From NCBI GenBank assembly GCA_040511595.1, contig JBEVGU010000195.1, positions 1 through 16,640 on the forward strand: 16,640 bases of DNA. The letters are read 5' to 3'. Position 1 is the stretch's first letter, and every line of letters starts with the position of its first letter. Shown here in pieces: positions 6,587 to 15,324 of this stretch. Below the pieces are notes generated by a model, which saw only the letters and a program-made list of their open reading frames with translations, was not told the DNA's origin and did not search any database. The DNA comes from JAOUEA01 sp040511595 (lineage in GTDB: Bacteria; Actinomycetota; UBA4738; HRBIN12). Made by a program: the position numbers and the translations under genes.

Positions 6587-8671
6587 TTGAAGACCTACGA
6601 CGCGAAGGACATCCGCAACGTGCTGCTGGTAGGTCACGGGGGATCGGGCAAGACCACCCTGCTCGAGGCCATGCTCTTCACGGCCGGTGCCCTGACCCGC
6701 ATGGGCACGGTCGAGGACGGTAACACCATCAGCGACCACGACCCCGACGAGCAGCGCAAGGGCATCTCCGTGTCGCTGTCGATGGCGCCCATCGAGTGGG
6801 ACGACATCAAGATCAACGTGCTCGACGCGCCCGGCTACGCCGACTTCATCGGCGACATGCGCTCCGCGATCGGAGCGGTCGACGCCGTGATCGTGGTGGT
6901 GTCCGCGGTCGACGGAGTCGAGGTGCAGACCGAGGTCGCATGGGAGCTCGCCGTGGAAGCCGGGCTCCCTCGCGCGATCTTCGTGAACAAACTCGATCGC
7001 GAACGATCCGACTTCCAGGCGACGCTCGACCAGCTCGTCTCGTCGTTCGGCACCCAGGTCGCCCCGTTCGAGCTCCCCATCGGGGCCGAGCACGAGTTCG
7101 AAGGGGTGGCCGACCTCCTGCACGAGAAGGCCGACCGCTATCCCGACGGCCCGAGGGCCGTGGAGTCGGAGTGGCCCGACGACCTGCACGCGCTGGCCGA
7201 CCCCGCTCGCGAGAAGCTGATCGAGGCGGTCGCGGAGTCCGACGACGCACTGATCGAGGAGTACCTCGAGCAGGGCACGCTTCCCGAGGAGCACATCGTC
7301 TCCGGAGCCAAGCTCGGATTCGCGAACGCCCGCCTCGCCCCGGTCATCGTGGGGTCGGCCGAGAAGGCGATCGGGATCGATCGCCTCCTGGACTTCATCG
7401 TCGAGGAGTTCCCCTCCCCGCTCGATCGAGGAGCGGTCACGGTCGTCGGCCCGGACGACTCGGAGGCGGCGCGCTCGCCCGACCTCTCGGGCCCGCTCAC
7501 CGCCTACGTCTTCAAGACGCTGTCCGATCCGTTCGTCGGGCACATCACGATGTTCCGCGTCTTCAGCGGCGTGGTGCGTCCGGATTCCACCCTGCACGAC
7601 ACCACCCAAGGCACCGACGAGCGTGTCGGTCAGCTGTTCACCCTCGTCGGCAAGGAGCACGAGCCGGTGTCCGAGGTCGTGACGGGTGACATCGGGGCCG
7701 TCGCGAAGCTCCAGCAAGCGCACACGGGCGATACCTTCGCCTCGAAGGAGGACCCCGCGCGGGTTCCGGCCCTCGACCTCCCGGAGCCCGTGCTCGCGTA
7801 CGCGATCGCCCCGAAGACCAAGGGCGACGAGAACAAGCTCGCCACCGGGCTCACCCGGCTTCGCGAGGAGGACCCAACCCTCCGCATCTCGCGCAACGAG
7901 GAGACCCACGAGACCGTGATGCACGGCATGGGCGAGGCGCACCTCGAGGTGATGATCGAACGGCTCAAGCGCAAGTTCGGCGTCGAGGTGACCACGGCCC
8001 CCGCCAAGATCGCGTTCCGAGAGACGATCCGGCGCGGCGCGAAGGCGATGGGGCGGCACGTGAAGCAGACCGGGGGCCACGGGCAGTACGCCGTGTGCAA
8101 CATCGAGATCGAGCCGCTCCCCCACGGCGAGGGATTCGTCTACGAGGACAAGATCTACGGCGGCGCGATCCCCCACCAGTTCATCCCATCGATCGAGAAG
8201 GGCATCGTGCGCACGATGTCGGAGGGCGTGATCAGCGGGAACCCGATGGTCGACGTCAAGGTCACGTTGGTCGACGGGAAGTTCCACGCTGTCGACTCCT
8301 CGGACATGGCGTTCCAGATCGCGGGGTCGATGGCCCTCAAGGATGCGGTCGAGCAGGCCGGCGTCGCGCTGCTCGAGCCGGTCGTCGAGCTGGAGGTGGT
8401 CGTGCCCGAGTCCTACACGGGCGACATCATGGGCGACCTCAACTCGAAGCGCGGCAAGATCCAGGGCATGGATCAGCTCGGCGGCGGCAAGCAGCGCATC
8501 CGCGCGCTCGTGCCGCAGGCGGAGGTCGCTCGCTACGTGATCGACCTGCGGTCGATGACCGGCGGCCGCGGGGCCTACACGGCGACGTTCTCCCACTACG
8601 AGGAGATGCCGCAGCACCTCGCGCAGAAGGTGATCGACGATTACCAGGCGGCGAGGGCCGAGAAGAAGTAG
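6587..8671 (+). CDS. EF-G-like translational GTPase (EF-G2/FusA2 type)
   Basis: Five-domain EF-G paralogue, 694 residues from TTG 6587. The G domain has P-loop GHGGSGKTT (16-24; canonical EF-G is AHIDAGKTT), switch I EQRKGISV (55-62), G3 DAPGY (80-84), G4 NKLD (134-137) and a GSAEKAIG G5 region. In G3 the catalytic His of EF-G/EF-Tu is Tyr84, as in actinobacterial EF-G-like FusA2 proteins, so it is unlikely to be the main elongation factor. Domain II follows (LTAYVFKTLSDPFVGHITMF), then III, IV (GGHGQYAVCNIEIEPL, IPHQFIPSIEKG) and V (GDIMGDLNSKRGKIQG, SMTGGRGAYTATFSHYEEMP). It is the only plus-strand gene here and lies between the HIT/hydrolase and PIM genes. The family role is unclear; slower or ribosome-stimulated GTP hydrolysis is inference. 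Confidence 0.93.
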   Translation: MKTYDAKDIRNVLLVGHGGSGKTTLLEAMLFTAGALTRMGTVEDGNTISDHDPDEQRKGISVSLSMAPIEWDDIKINVLDAPGYADFIGDMRSAIGAVDAVIVVVSAVDGVEVQTEVAWELAVEAGLPRAIFVNKLDRERSDFQATLDQLVSSFGTQVAPFELPIGAEHEFEGVADLLHEKADRYPDGPRAVESEWPDDLHALADPAREKLIEAVAESDDALIEEYLEQGTLPEEHIVSGAKLGFANARLAPVIVGSAEKAIGIDRLLDFIVEEFPSPLDRGAVTVVGPDDSEAARSPDLSGPLTAYVFKTLSDPFVGHITMFRVFSGVVRPDSTLHDTTQGTDERVGQLFTLVGKEHEPVSEVVTGDIGAVAKLQQAHTGDTFASKEDPARVPALDLPEPVLAYAIAPKTKGDENKLATGLTRLREEDPTLRISRNEETHETVMHGMGEAHLEVMIERLKRKFGVEVTTAPAKIAFRETIRRGAKAMGRHVKQTGGHGQYAVCNIEIEPLPHGEGFVYEDKIYGGAIPHQFIPSIEKGIVRTMSEGVISGNPMVDVKVTLVDGKFHAVDSSDMAFQIAGSMALKDAVEQAGVALLEPVVELEVVVPESYTGDIMGDLNSKRGKIQGMDQLGGGKQRIRALVPQAEVARYVIDLRSMTGGRGAYTATFSHYEEMPQHLAQKVIDDYQAARAEKK

Positions 8672-8684
8672 GCCGCCTGAGGAC

Positions 8685-9509
8685 CTAGGGTGGCGCGTTC
8701 TCCTCGAGGAACGGCAGCACGGCGGCGTCGAACGCCTCGGGCGCCCGCAGGTTCACGACGTGATCGGCGTCGATCGTCACGAGGCGGGCCTCGAGCACCT
8801 CATGGGCGATGAGCTGCGCGCGGCGCCGCCCGTCGGGTGGATCGTGCCGCGCCTCGAGCACGAGCAGGGGCGTGTCGATCTCAGCGAGGCGTTGGGCGGC
8901 CGGAGGGTCGAGCGGCTCCGCACCCGACTCGTCCATCGTGAGCTCGTGGATGTTGTCATGAGCGATCGCCCGGATGCGCTCGCCGGCCGGATCGTCGACC
9001 CCCAGCGGCGCCCAGATCTCGAGCAGGAGGTCCTGCGCGCGTTCGAACCCGCCCGCCTCCACCGCGGCCTCGATCGGCCCGGCACGCTCGTCCCACCACG
9101 CCTCCTCGTCCTCGCTCTCCTCGAAGCCGCCGAGCGCGGGGGCGGCCGCCACGACCGCCCAGACGCGATCGGGCGCGGTGATCGTCGCGTCGATCGCCAG
9201 GGCGCCGCCCATCGAGCACCCGGCGAGCGCCGTCCGCCCGAGGCCGAGGTGGTCGAGCAGCGCCAGCAGGTCGCGGACGTGCGAGTAGGGCACGCCCGGC
9301 TCGGGACGCGACGACCGCCCGTAGCCGCGCTGGTCGTAGCGCAGCACGCGGAACCGCTCCGACCACGGCTCGAACTGCGGGTCCCAGGTGCGGGCGTCCC
9401 AGAGGCCGGGATGCAGGAGCGTGACGGCCCGCCCGGCGCCGGCGACCTCGTAGTACAGCCGACCACCGTCGGCCACGTCGACGAAGCCCTCGTCTCGCTC
9501 GCGCATCAT
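8685..9509 (-). CDS. Alpha/beta-fold hydrolase
   Basis: Alpha/beta hydrolase of 274 residues, substrate unknown. The core begins RLYYEVAGAGRAVTLLHPGL, where the HPG block gives the oxyanion region, then LRYDQRGYGRSSRP. The nucleophile elbow GCSMGG holds Ser99; Asp223 in LEARHD and His250 in IDADHVVNL complete the triad. The lid region (about 128-205) is acidic. The best general match is to peptidase-like or ester-hydrolysing enzymes annotated only as alpha/beta hydrolases. ATG 9509 overlaps the HIT gene stop as ATGA, so it is translated with the thrS-HIT run; ATG 9506 is an alternative start. It ends 13 bases from the convergent EF-G-like gene, with no clear terminator between them. Confidence 0.92.
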   Translation of the reverse strand: MMRERDEGFVDVADGGRLYYEVAGAGRAVTLLHPGLWDARTWDPQFEPWSERFRVLRYDQRGYGRSSRPEPGVPYSHVRDLLALLDHLGLGRTALAGCSMGGALAIDATITAPDRVWAVVAAAPALGGFEESEDEEAWWDERAGPIEAAVEAGGFERAQDLLLEIWAPLGVDDPAGERIRAIAHDNIHELTMDESGAEPLDPPAAQRLAEIDTPLLVLEARHDPPDGRRRAQLIAHEVLEARLVTIDADHVVNLRAPEAFDAAVLPFLEENAPP

Positions 9510-9988
9510 GCGAACCTCGGTGCCAGGCGCCTGGCGGTGTCGGCGAGTAGCTCGGGTAGCACCCGCACCTCTCCCACGACGGGCATGAAATTCGTGTCGC
9601 CGTTCCAGCGCGGCACCAGGTGCCAGTGCAGATGATCGGGGATGCCGGCTCCCGAGGTCGATCCGAGGTTCATGCCGACGTTGAACCCGTGAGGCGAGGC
9701 CTCCTCACGCAGCGCCCGGATCGAGCGTTGCAGGAACAGCTGGAGCTCTGCGTTCTCCTCCACGGTGAGGTCCTCGACGTCGCCGCTGTGCCGCAACGGC
9801 ACGATCAGCAGGTGGCCCGGGTTGTACGGGAACTTGTTCAACACCACGTAGGCCAGCGCTCCGCGGGTCAGGACCCGCTCGGGCTCGCGATCCGGCACGG
9901 CGCAGAAGACGCAGCCCCCGTCGGCCTCAAGCTCGTCGCGGGCGGTCGCGATGTACTGCATGCGCCACGGGCTCCAGAGGTGGTCCAC
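9506..9988 (-). CDS. HIT-domain protein, Ap4A phosphorylase/hydrolase-like
   Basis: Histidine-triad nucleotide-binding enzyme of 160 residues, close to mycobacterial Rv2613c, which has been described as an Ap4A phosphorylase. The start region is MDHLWSPWRMQYIATA, matching the usual LWTPYRM-type N-terminus of that group. CVFC (26-29) is a probable half zinc site. LNKFPYNPGHLLIVP and HGFNVGMNLG are family blocks, and the triad is HLHWH at 119-123 followed by LVPRW. GTG 9988 was chosen because GAGGGA (9996-10001) lies 7 bases upstream; GTG 10003, overlapping the thrS stop, would add five residues. Next to thrS the role is plausible: aminoacyl-tRNA synthetases make Ap4A as a side product and this enzyme could remove it. 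That link is inference. Confidence 0.93.
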   Translation of the reverse strand: MDHLWSPWRMQYIATARDELEADGGCVFCAVPDREPERVLTRGALAYVVLNKFPYNPGHLLIVPLRHSGDVEDLTVEENAELQLFLQRSIRALREEASPHGFNVGMNLGSTSGAGIPDHLHWHLVPRWNGDTNFMPVVGEVRVLPELLADTARRLAPRFA

Positions 9989-9999
9989 GCGCGCGTCCC

Positions 10000-11949
10000 T
10001 CACTCCGACTCGAAGTTGGACTGTGCCAGGGCTCGGCTCGACGCTTCCTCGACCAGGGCCGCGACGAGGCTGTCGAACGTCACGCCGAGGTGCTCGGCGC
10101 CCGACCGGTCCCGCACGGTGTAGGAGCCGGACTCCAGTTCCTTGTCGCCGACCACGAGCGTGTAGGGCGCCTTCGCCAGCTGCGCGGCCCGGATCTTCTT
10201 GCCCACGCTCTCCTTCGAGTCGTCGACGACCACACGCAGCCCGGCCGCCTTGGCCTTCGCCGCCACCTCCTCGCAGTGAGCGACGTGACGATCGGCGACC
10301 GGCACGAACCGGAGCTGCTCGGGAGAGAGCCACAGCGGGAACGCCCCCGCGTAATGCTCGGTCAGGATGCCGAAGAACCGCTCCACCGATCCGAACAAGG
10401 CCCGGTGGATCATGGTCGGCCGATGCCGGGCGTTGTCGGCGCCCGAGTACTCGAGTTCGAACCGCTGCGGGAACTGGAAGTCGACCTGGATCGTGGACAT
10501 CTGCCACGTGCGGCCGATCGCGTCGCGTGCCTGCACGCTGATCTTCGGGCCGTAGAAGGCGCCGCCGCCCTCGTCCATCACGAGCGGCACGTCCATCCAC
10601 TCGGCAGCCCGACGAAGCTCCTCGGTCGCGACGTCCCACTCCTCCGGCGTGCCCACGGCCTTGCCCTCGGGTCGCGTCGACAGCTCCATGTAGAAGTCGT
10701 CGAGCCCGTAGTCACGGAGCAGGTCGAGCACGAAGGTGAGCACCGACCGCAGCTCGTCTCCGAGTTGGTCCTCGGTGGTGAAGATGTGCGCGTCGTCCAT
10801 CGTGAGCCCTCGAACCCGCGTGAGCCCGTGCACGACTCCCGAGAGCTCGTAGCGGTACACCGTGCCGAACTCGAAGAGGCGCAGCGGCAGCTCGCGATAG
10901 CTCCGCGTGCGGCTCCTGAAGATCAGGATGTGCATCGGGCAGTTCATCGGCTTCAGGTAGTAGTCCTGGCCGCCGTCGAGCTGCATCGGCGGGAACATCC
11001 CGTCGGCGAACCACTGCAGGTGCCCGCTGATCTCGAACAACTCCGACTTCGTGATGTGCGGCGTGTACACGAACTCGTAGCCCGCTTCCTCGTGTCGCTT
11101 GCGCGAGTAGTCCTCCATCAGCCGGCGCACGAGGCCGCCCTTCGGATGGAAGACCGCCAGGCCCGAGCCGATCTCGTCGGGGAACGAGAACAGGTCGAGA
11201 TCGTGCCCCAACTTGCGATGGTCTCGACGCTCGGCCTCCTCGAGCCGGTGCAGGTAGGCCTCGAGGTCGTCCTGGGTCGCCCATGCGGTTCCGGAGATGC
11301 GTGTGAGCTGCGGGTTCTTCTCGTCGCCGCGCCAGTACGCGCCGGCCACGTTCGTGAGCTTGAACGCCCCCAGCATGCCCGTGTGAGGAACGTGCGGGCC
11401 CATGCACAGATCGACCCATCCGTCGTTCGAGTAGAGCGACACCGTCTCGCCTTCGGCCGCCTCACCCGCGGCGTCGCCCCCGGCGCCGAGGCCCTCGATG
11501 ATCTCGACCTTGAAGGGCTGATCGTGCAAGCGCTCGATCGCGTGCTCGCGCGTGACCTCCTCCCGCACGAAGGGCTGGTTCCGCTTCACGATCTGGCGCA
11601 TACGCCGATCGATCTTCGCGAGGTCGCTCGCGTGCACGGGCTCCGTGAGCTCGAAGTCGTAGTAGAAGCCCTCGCTCGTCGCGGGTCCGATCGCGTACCG
11701 GGCACCGGGGTACAGGTCGCACACCGCCTGGGCGAGCACGTGCGCGGTCGAGTGCCGCAGCACGTACAACCCGTCGTCGGAGTGCGGCGAGATCGGTTCC
11801 ACCTCGGCGTCGTCGTCGGGGACGAACGACAGGTCGCGCGGCTCGCCTCCGACGCGTGCGGCGATCGTTCCTTTGGGCAGCGCGGCGCCGACCGGCTCCC
11901 CCTCGGGGAGCTCGACGCGCACGTCCTCGGGGAGGGTCAGGGTCGGCAT
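10000..11949 (-). CDS. thrS: Threonyl-tRNA synthetase
   Basis: Class II aminoacyl-tRNA synthetase charging tRNA-Thr, 649 residues. Domains in order are TGS (1-60), the editing domain, the catalytic core (about 250-540) and the anticodon-binding domain (about 545-640). The editing site has HSTAH (66-70) and C-M-G-P-H (Cys182, His186). The zinc ligands of the core are Cys337 in MNCPMH, His388 in DDAHIF and His515 in IHRALFGS. Motif 2 is in the RLFEFGTVYRYE stretch, and motif 3 follows His515. Residues about 154-168 are a short Gly/Ala/Glu insert. ATG 11949 has no Shine-Dalgarno sequence but has a -10-like TATCAT six bases upstream, suggesting a leaderless mRNA. It is the head of the thrS-HIT-hydrolase run. 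Confidence 0.98.
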   Translation of the reverse strand: MPTLTLPEDVRVELPEGEPVGAALPKGTIAARVGGEPRDLSFVPDDDAEVEPISPHSDDGLYVLRHSTAHVLAQAVCDLYPGARYAIGPATSEGFYYDFELTEPVHASDLAKIDRRMRQIVKRNQPFVREEVTREHAIERLHDQPFKVEIIEGLGAGGDAAGEAAEGETVSLYSNDGWVDLCMGPHVPHTGMLGAFKLTNVAGAYWRGDEKNPQLTRISGTAWATQDDLEAYLHRLEEAERRDHRKLGHDLDLFSFPDEIGSGLAVFHPKGGLVRRLMEDYSRKRHEEAGYEFVYTPHITKSELFEISGHLQWFADGMFPPMQLDGGQDYYLKPMNCPMHILIFRSRTRSYRELPLRLFEFGTVYRYELSGVVHGLTRVRGLTMDDAHIFTTEDQLGDELRSVLTFVLDLLRDYGLDDFYMELSTRPEGKAVGTPEEWDVATEELRRAAEWMDVPLVMDEGGGAFYGPKISVQARDAIGRTWQMSTIQVDFQFPQRFELEYSGADNARHRPTMIHRALFGSVERFFGILTEHYAGAFPLWLSPEQLRFVPVADRHVAHCEEVAAKAKAAGLRVVVDDSKESVGKKIRAAQLAKAPYTLVVGDKELESGSYTVRDRSGAEHLGVTFDSLVAALVEEASSRALAQSNFESE

Positions 11950-11955
11950 GCGGGC

Positions 11956-11961
11956 ATGATA
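11956..11961 (-). promoter_or_regulatory. -10 box (TATCAT) giving a predicted leaderless thrS mRNA
   Basis: TATCAT on the minus strand matches TATAAT at five of six positions and ends six bases before ATG 11949, the spacing at which transcription would begin at the start codon itself. No ribosome binding site precedes this ATG. The -35 region is weak, as is common in actinobacteria. Confidence 0.45.
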
Positions 11962-11976
11962 GCGACCGCGCCGGCG

Positions 11977-14541
11977 CTACTCGTACGCGATGGCCTCGAG
12001 TACGTCGAGCTTCGCCGCCCGGCGAGCCGGCCAGATCGCCGCGAGCACGCCGGCCAACCCCGCGAGCACCAGGTATGTCACCAGTTGGCCAACGGGCACG
12101 ACGAACTCGCTCACGCCGTCGTCCTGCAGCGCCTGCTGCAGCGCCCACCCGAACAGCACGCCGATCACGACGCCGAGCACGGCGCCGAACACGGCGATAA
12201 TGACGGACTCCCATCGGATCATGCGCTTGACCTGCACCCGGCTCATGCCGACCGCGCGCAACAGCCCGAGCTCGCGGGTGCGCTCGTAGATCGACAACCC
12301 CAACGTGTTCACGATGCCGAAGAGCGCGATGAGGATCGCCATCGCGAGCAGCGCCGTCACGAGGCCGAGCAGCTGATCGATGAAGCCGGCCTGCTGCTCG
12401 CGGAACGCCGCCTGGTCCTGCACCTGCACGTTGGGGAACTCGGCCGCGGCCGCGGTGACGGCGTCGGCCACCTGGTCGAGCGGCACGCCATCGGCGCCAC
12501 GCACGAGCACGAAGGAATCGAGATGCTCGGTGTACAGCTCGTCGTAGGTCTCGAGCGAGATGACGTAGTCCCCGACGAGGCGGTTCTCGTCGTAGATGCC
12601 CCCGATCGTGAGCGGCACGTCGCCCGTCGATGCGAACTCGGCCGGCACCTCGTCTCCCAGCGACCAGCCGTGCTCGGCCGCCACGTCGCGATGCACGAGC
12701 ACGACGTTCCTGCCCTCGGCGAGGGAGGACACCGAGCCCTCCGACACATCGAGCGTGGCGACCTCCTCGACGGTCTCCGGGTCGACGGCGGTCACGAACG
12801 AGGTGCTGCCATCGACCCGGAAGCCGTTCTGCCGGAACGGCGAGACCGTCGCCACCTCCGGCAGCGCCGCGACCCGGTCGGCGACGTCCGGGCTGAACGA
12901 GGTGAACGAGCTCGTCGAGAGCGTGTAGTCGGCCTTCAGGGTCTCGGTGAGCGCGGCGTCGAACGACGCCTTGAGGGAAGCGGCGAGGATCGCGACCATC
13001 GACACGAGCCCGAGACCGATCATGAGGGCGGCGGCCGTGGAGGCGGTTCGCCGCGGGCTCCGCATCGCGTTCTCGCGCCCGAGTCGGCCCTGCACGGACA
13101 ACCGCCGCAACGGAGCCCCGAGGGCCCCCGCGATCGGCTTGGCGGCGAGCGGCGACAGCATCGCGACCCCGATGAACGTCACCGCCGCTCCGAGGCCGAC
13201 GATCGAGGCGCCGTTGGACTCCGCTCCGAACAAGCCGTACAGGAGCGCTGCCGCCCCGAGCGCCGTGACGGCGACCGCGACGGCGAGCCGGCGACCGGCC
13301 AGCGACCGCGACGGTGGCGCGTCGTCGGCCTCGCGGAGCGCTTGGATCGGCGCCACCGTCCCCGCCCGCCGTGCGGGAAGGATCGAGGCGGCCACCGTCA
13401 CGACCACGCCCACCACCATCGACACGACGATCGTGCGAGGCAACAGCTGGAGCGCGGTGCTGGGGAGATCGATGTTGAACAGGCCCAGCAACCCCTGCAG
13501 GCCGACCGCGATGCCGATGCCGGCGAGGATGCCCAACACCGATGCCACCAGCCCGACCACGAACGCCTCGACCACCACCGACACGATCACCTGACGCCTG
13601 GAGGCTCCGAGCGCGCGCAGCAAGGCGAGCTCTCGCGTGCGCTGCGCGACGATGATCGAGAACGTGTTGAAGATGATGAAGGAGCCCACGAACAGGGCGA
13701 CGAAGGCGAACACCAGTAACGCGGTACGGAAGAACCCCAGCCCTTCCTGGAGCGCCTTCGATTGCTCGTCGGCGACCGACGTCGAAGTCACGGCCTCGAC
13801 CCGCTCCGGAAGGGCCTCGGCGACCGAGGCCCGCAGCTGCGTGGCCGACACCCCTTCCTCTGCGACGACGCTGATCGCGTCGTAGACGCCTTGCTTGTCG
13901 AGCACCTCTTGGGCCGTCTCGGTTTCGAACACCGCCAACGTGGCGCCACCCAGGTTGTCCGCATCGCCGAAGCCCGCGATGCCAGAGATCGTGAACTCCC
14001 GTGGTGGCCCCTGGAAGAGGATGCGGATGCGATCGCCGACGGCGAGGTTCGAGGCGCGCGCGGTCGCGGCGTCGATCACGACGTCGTCGGAGCCGGTGGG
14101 CGGTGAGCCCTCGCGGATCTCGAGCACCTGGTCGGCCAGCTCGTTCCAGTTGGTGCCGATCGTCGGGGGTCCGACGCCGCCGATCACTTCGTCGGTGGCC
14201 GGATCGACCATCTGGGCGTACCCCTGCACGTCGCCGGCGGCGGCCGCGACCCCCGGCACCGCCAGCACGTCGTCGAGCAGGCTCTCGGGCACGGGCTTGC
14301 GATCCTCTCCCCCACCTCCTCCGCCGCCCTCAGCCACCGACGGGTCGAACGCGGAGACCGACCGGACGACCACGTCGGAGGCCTCGGACGTCTGCGCGAA
14401 CAACTGGTCGAAGGCGGCGTTCATGGTGTCGGTGAGCACATACGTGCCGGCCACGAACCCCACGCCGAGCACGACCGAGACGGCGGTCAGCACCAACCGG
14501 AGTTTCTTGGCCAGCAGGCTCTTGAACGTCGCGCGCCACAC
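11977..14541 (-). CDS. ABC transporter permease, two MacB/FtsX modules
   Basis: Large ABC permease of 854 residues. It has two repeats of a MacB-type extracytoplasmic domain plus an FtsX-type three-helix domain, with extra helices in the middle. The N-terminal helix VLTAVSVVLGVGFVAGTYVL is followed by a periplasmic-type domain with a seven-Gly run (about residue 70). FtsX block 1 has FNTFSIIVAQRTRELALLRA and ends in ILPARRAGTVAPIQALR. FtsX block 2 has FGIVNTLGLSIYERTRELGL, WESVI and AIWPARRAAKLDVLEAIAYE. This pattern belongs to the LolCDE/MacB-like exporters that act on lipids, peptides or antibiotics by mechanotransmission; the substrate cannot be read from sequence. GTG 14541 starts 5 bases after the ATPase stop, with GGAG about 11 bases upstream. 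Confidence 0.94.
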   Translation of the reverse strand: MWRATFKSLLAKKLRLVLTAVSVVLGVGFVAGTYVLTDTMNAAFDQLFAQTSEASDVVVRSVSAFDPSVAEGGGGGGGEDRKPVPESLLDDVLAVPGVAAAAGDVQGYAQMVDPATDEVIGGVGPPTIGTNWNELADQVLEIREGSPPTGSDDVVIDAATARASNLAVGDRIRILFQGPPREFTISGIAGFGDADNLGGATLAVFETETAQEVLDKQGVYDAISVVAEEGVSATQLRASVAEALPERVEAVTSTSVADEQSKALQEGLGFFRTALLVFAFVALFVGSFIIFNTFSIIVAQRTRELALLRALGASRRQVIVSVVVEAFVVGLVASVLGILAGIGIAVGLQGLLGLFNIDLPSTALQLLPRTIVVSMVVGVVVTVAASILPARRAGTVAPIQALREADDAPPSRSLAGRRLAVAVAVTALGAAALLYGLFGAESNGASIVGLGAAVTFIGVAMLSPLAAKPIAGALGAPLRRLSVQGRLGRENAMRSPRRTASTAAALMIGLGLVSMVAILAASLKASFDAALTETLKADYTLSTSSFTSFSPDVADRVAALPEVATVSPFRQNGFRVDGSTSFVTAVDPETVEEVATLDVSEGSVSSLAEGRNVVLVHRDVAAEHGWSLGDEVPAEFASTGDVPLTIGGIYDENRLVGDYVISLETYDELYTEHLDSFVLVRGADGVPLDQVADAVTAAAAEFPNVQVQDQAAFREQQAGFIDQLLGLVTALLAMAILIALFGIVNTLGLSIYERTRELGLLRAVGMSRVQVKRMIRWESVIIAVFGAVLGVVIGVLFGWALQQALQDDGVSEFVVPVGQLVTYLVLAGLAGVLAAIWPARRAAKLDVLEAIAYE

Positions 14542-14546
14542 GGTCG

Positions 14547-15293
<747 letters not shown>

Positions 15294-15324
15294 CTGGCGT
15301 TCCTCCTGCTCGCGTCGGAGCTCG

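Noticed and set aside
6518..8617. A 699-codon open frame on the minus strand opposite the EF-G-like gene
   Set aside because: It mirrors the codon pattern of the EF-G-like gene and has no recognisable motif.
8672..8694. A possible hairpin (GCCGCC/GGTGGC) between the convergent EF-G-like and hydrolase genes
   Set aside because: It includes a G-T pair, has a loop of 11 bases and no T-run on either strand, so I do not call a terminator.
10090..13719. A 1209-codon open frame on the plus strand
   Set aside because: It runs antisense to thrS and the ABC permease, whose motifs are unambiguous. The translation is rich in His, Arg, Glu and Val with no domain pattern, as expected for a complementary frame in high-GC coding DNA.
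14306..14332. Seven-Gly run in the permease as a possible sequence repeat or phase-variable tract
   Set aside because: The codons for Gly vary, so there is no simple repeat that could slip; a flexible linker is the simpler reading.
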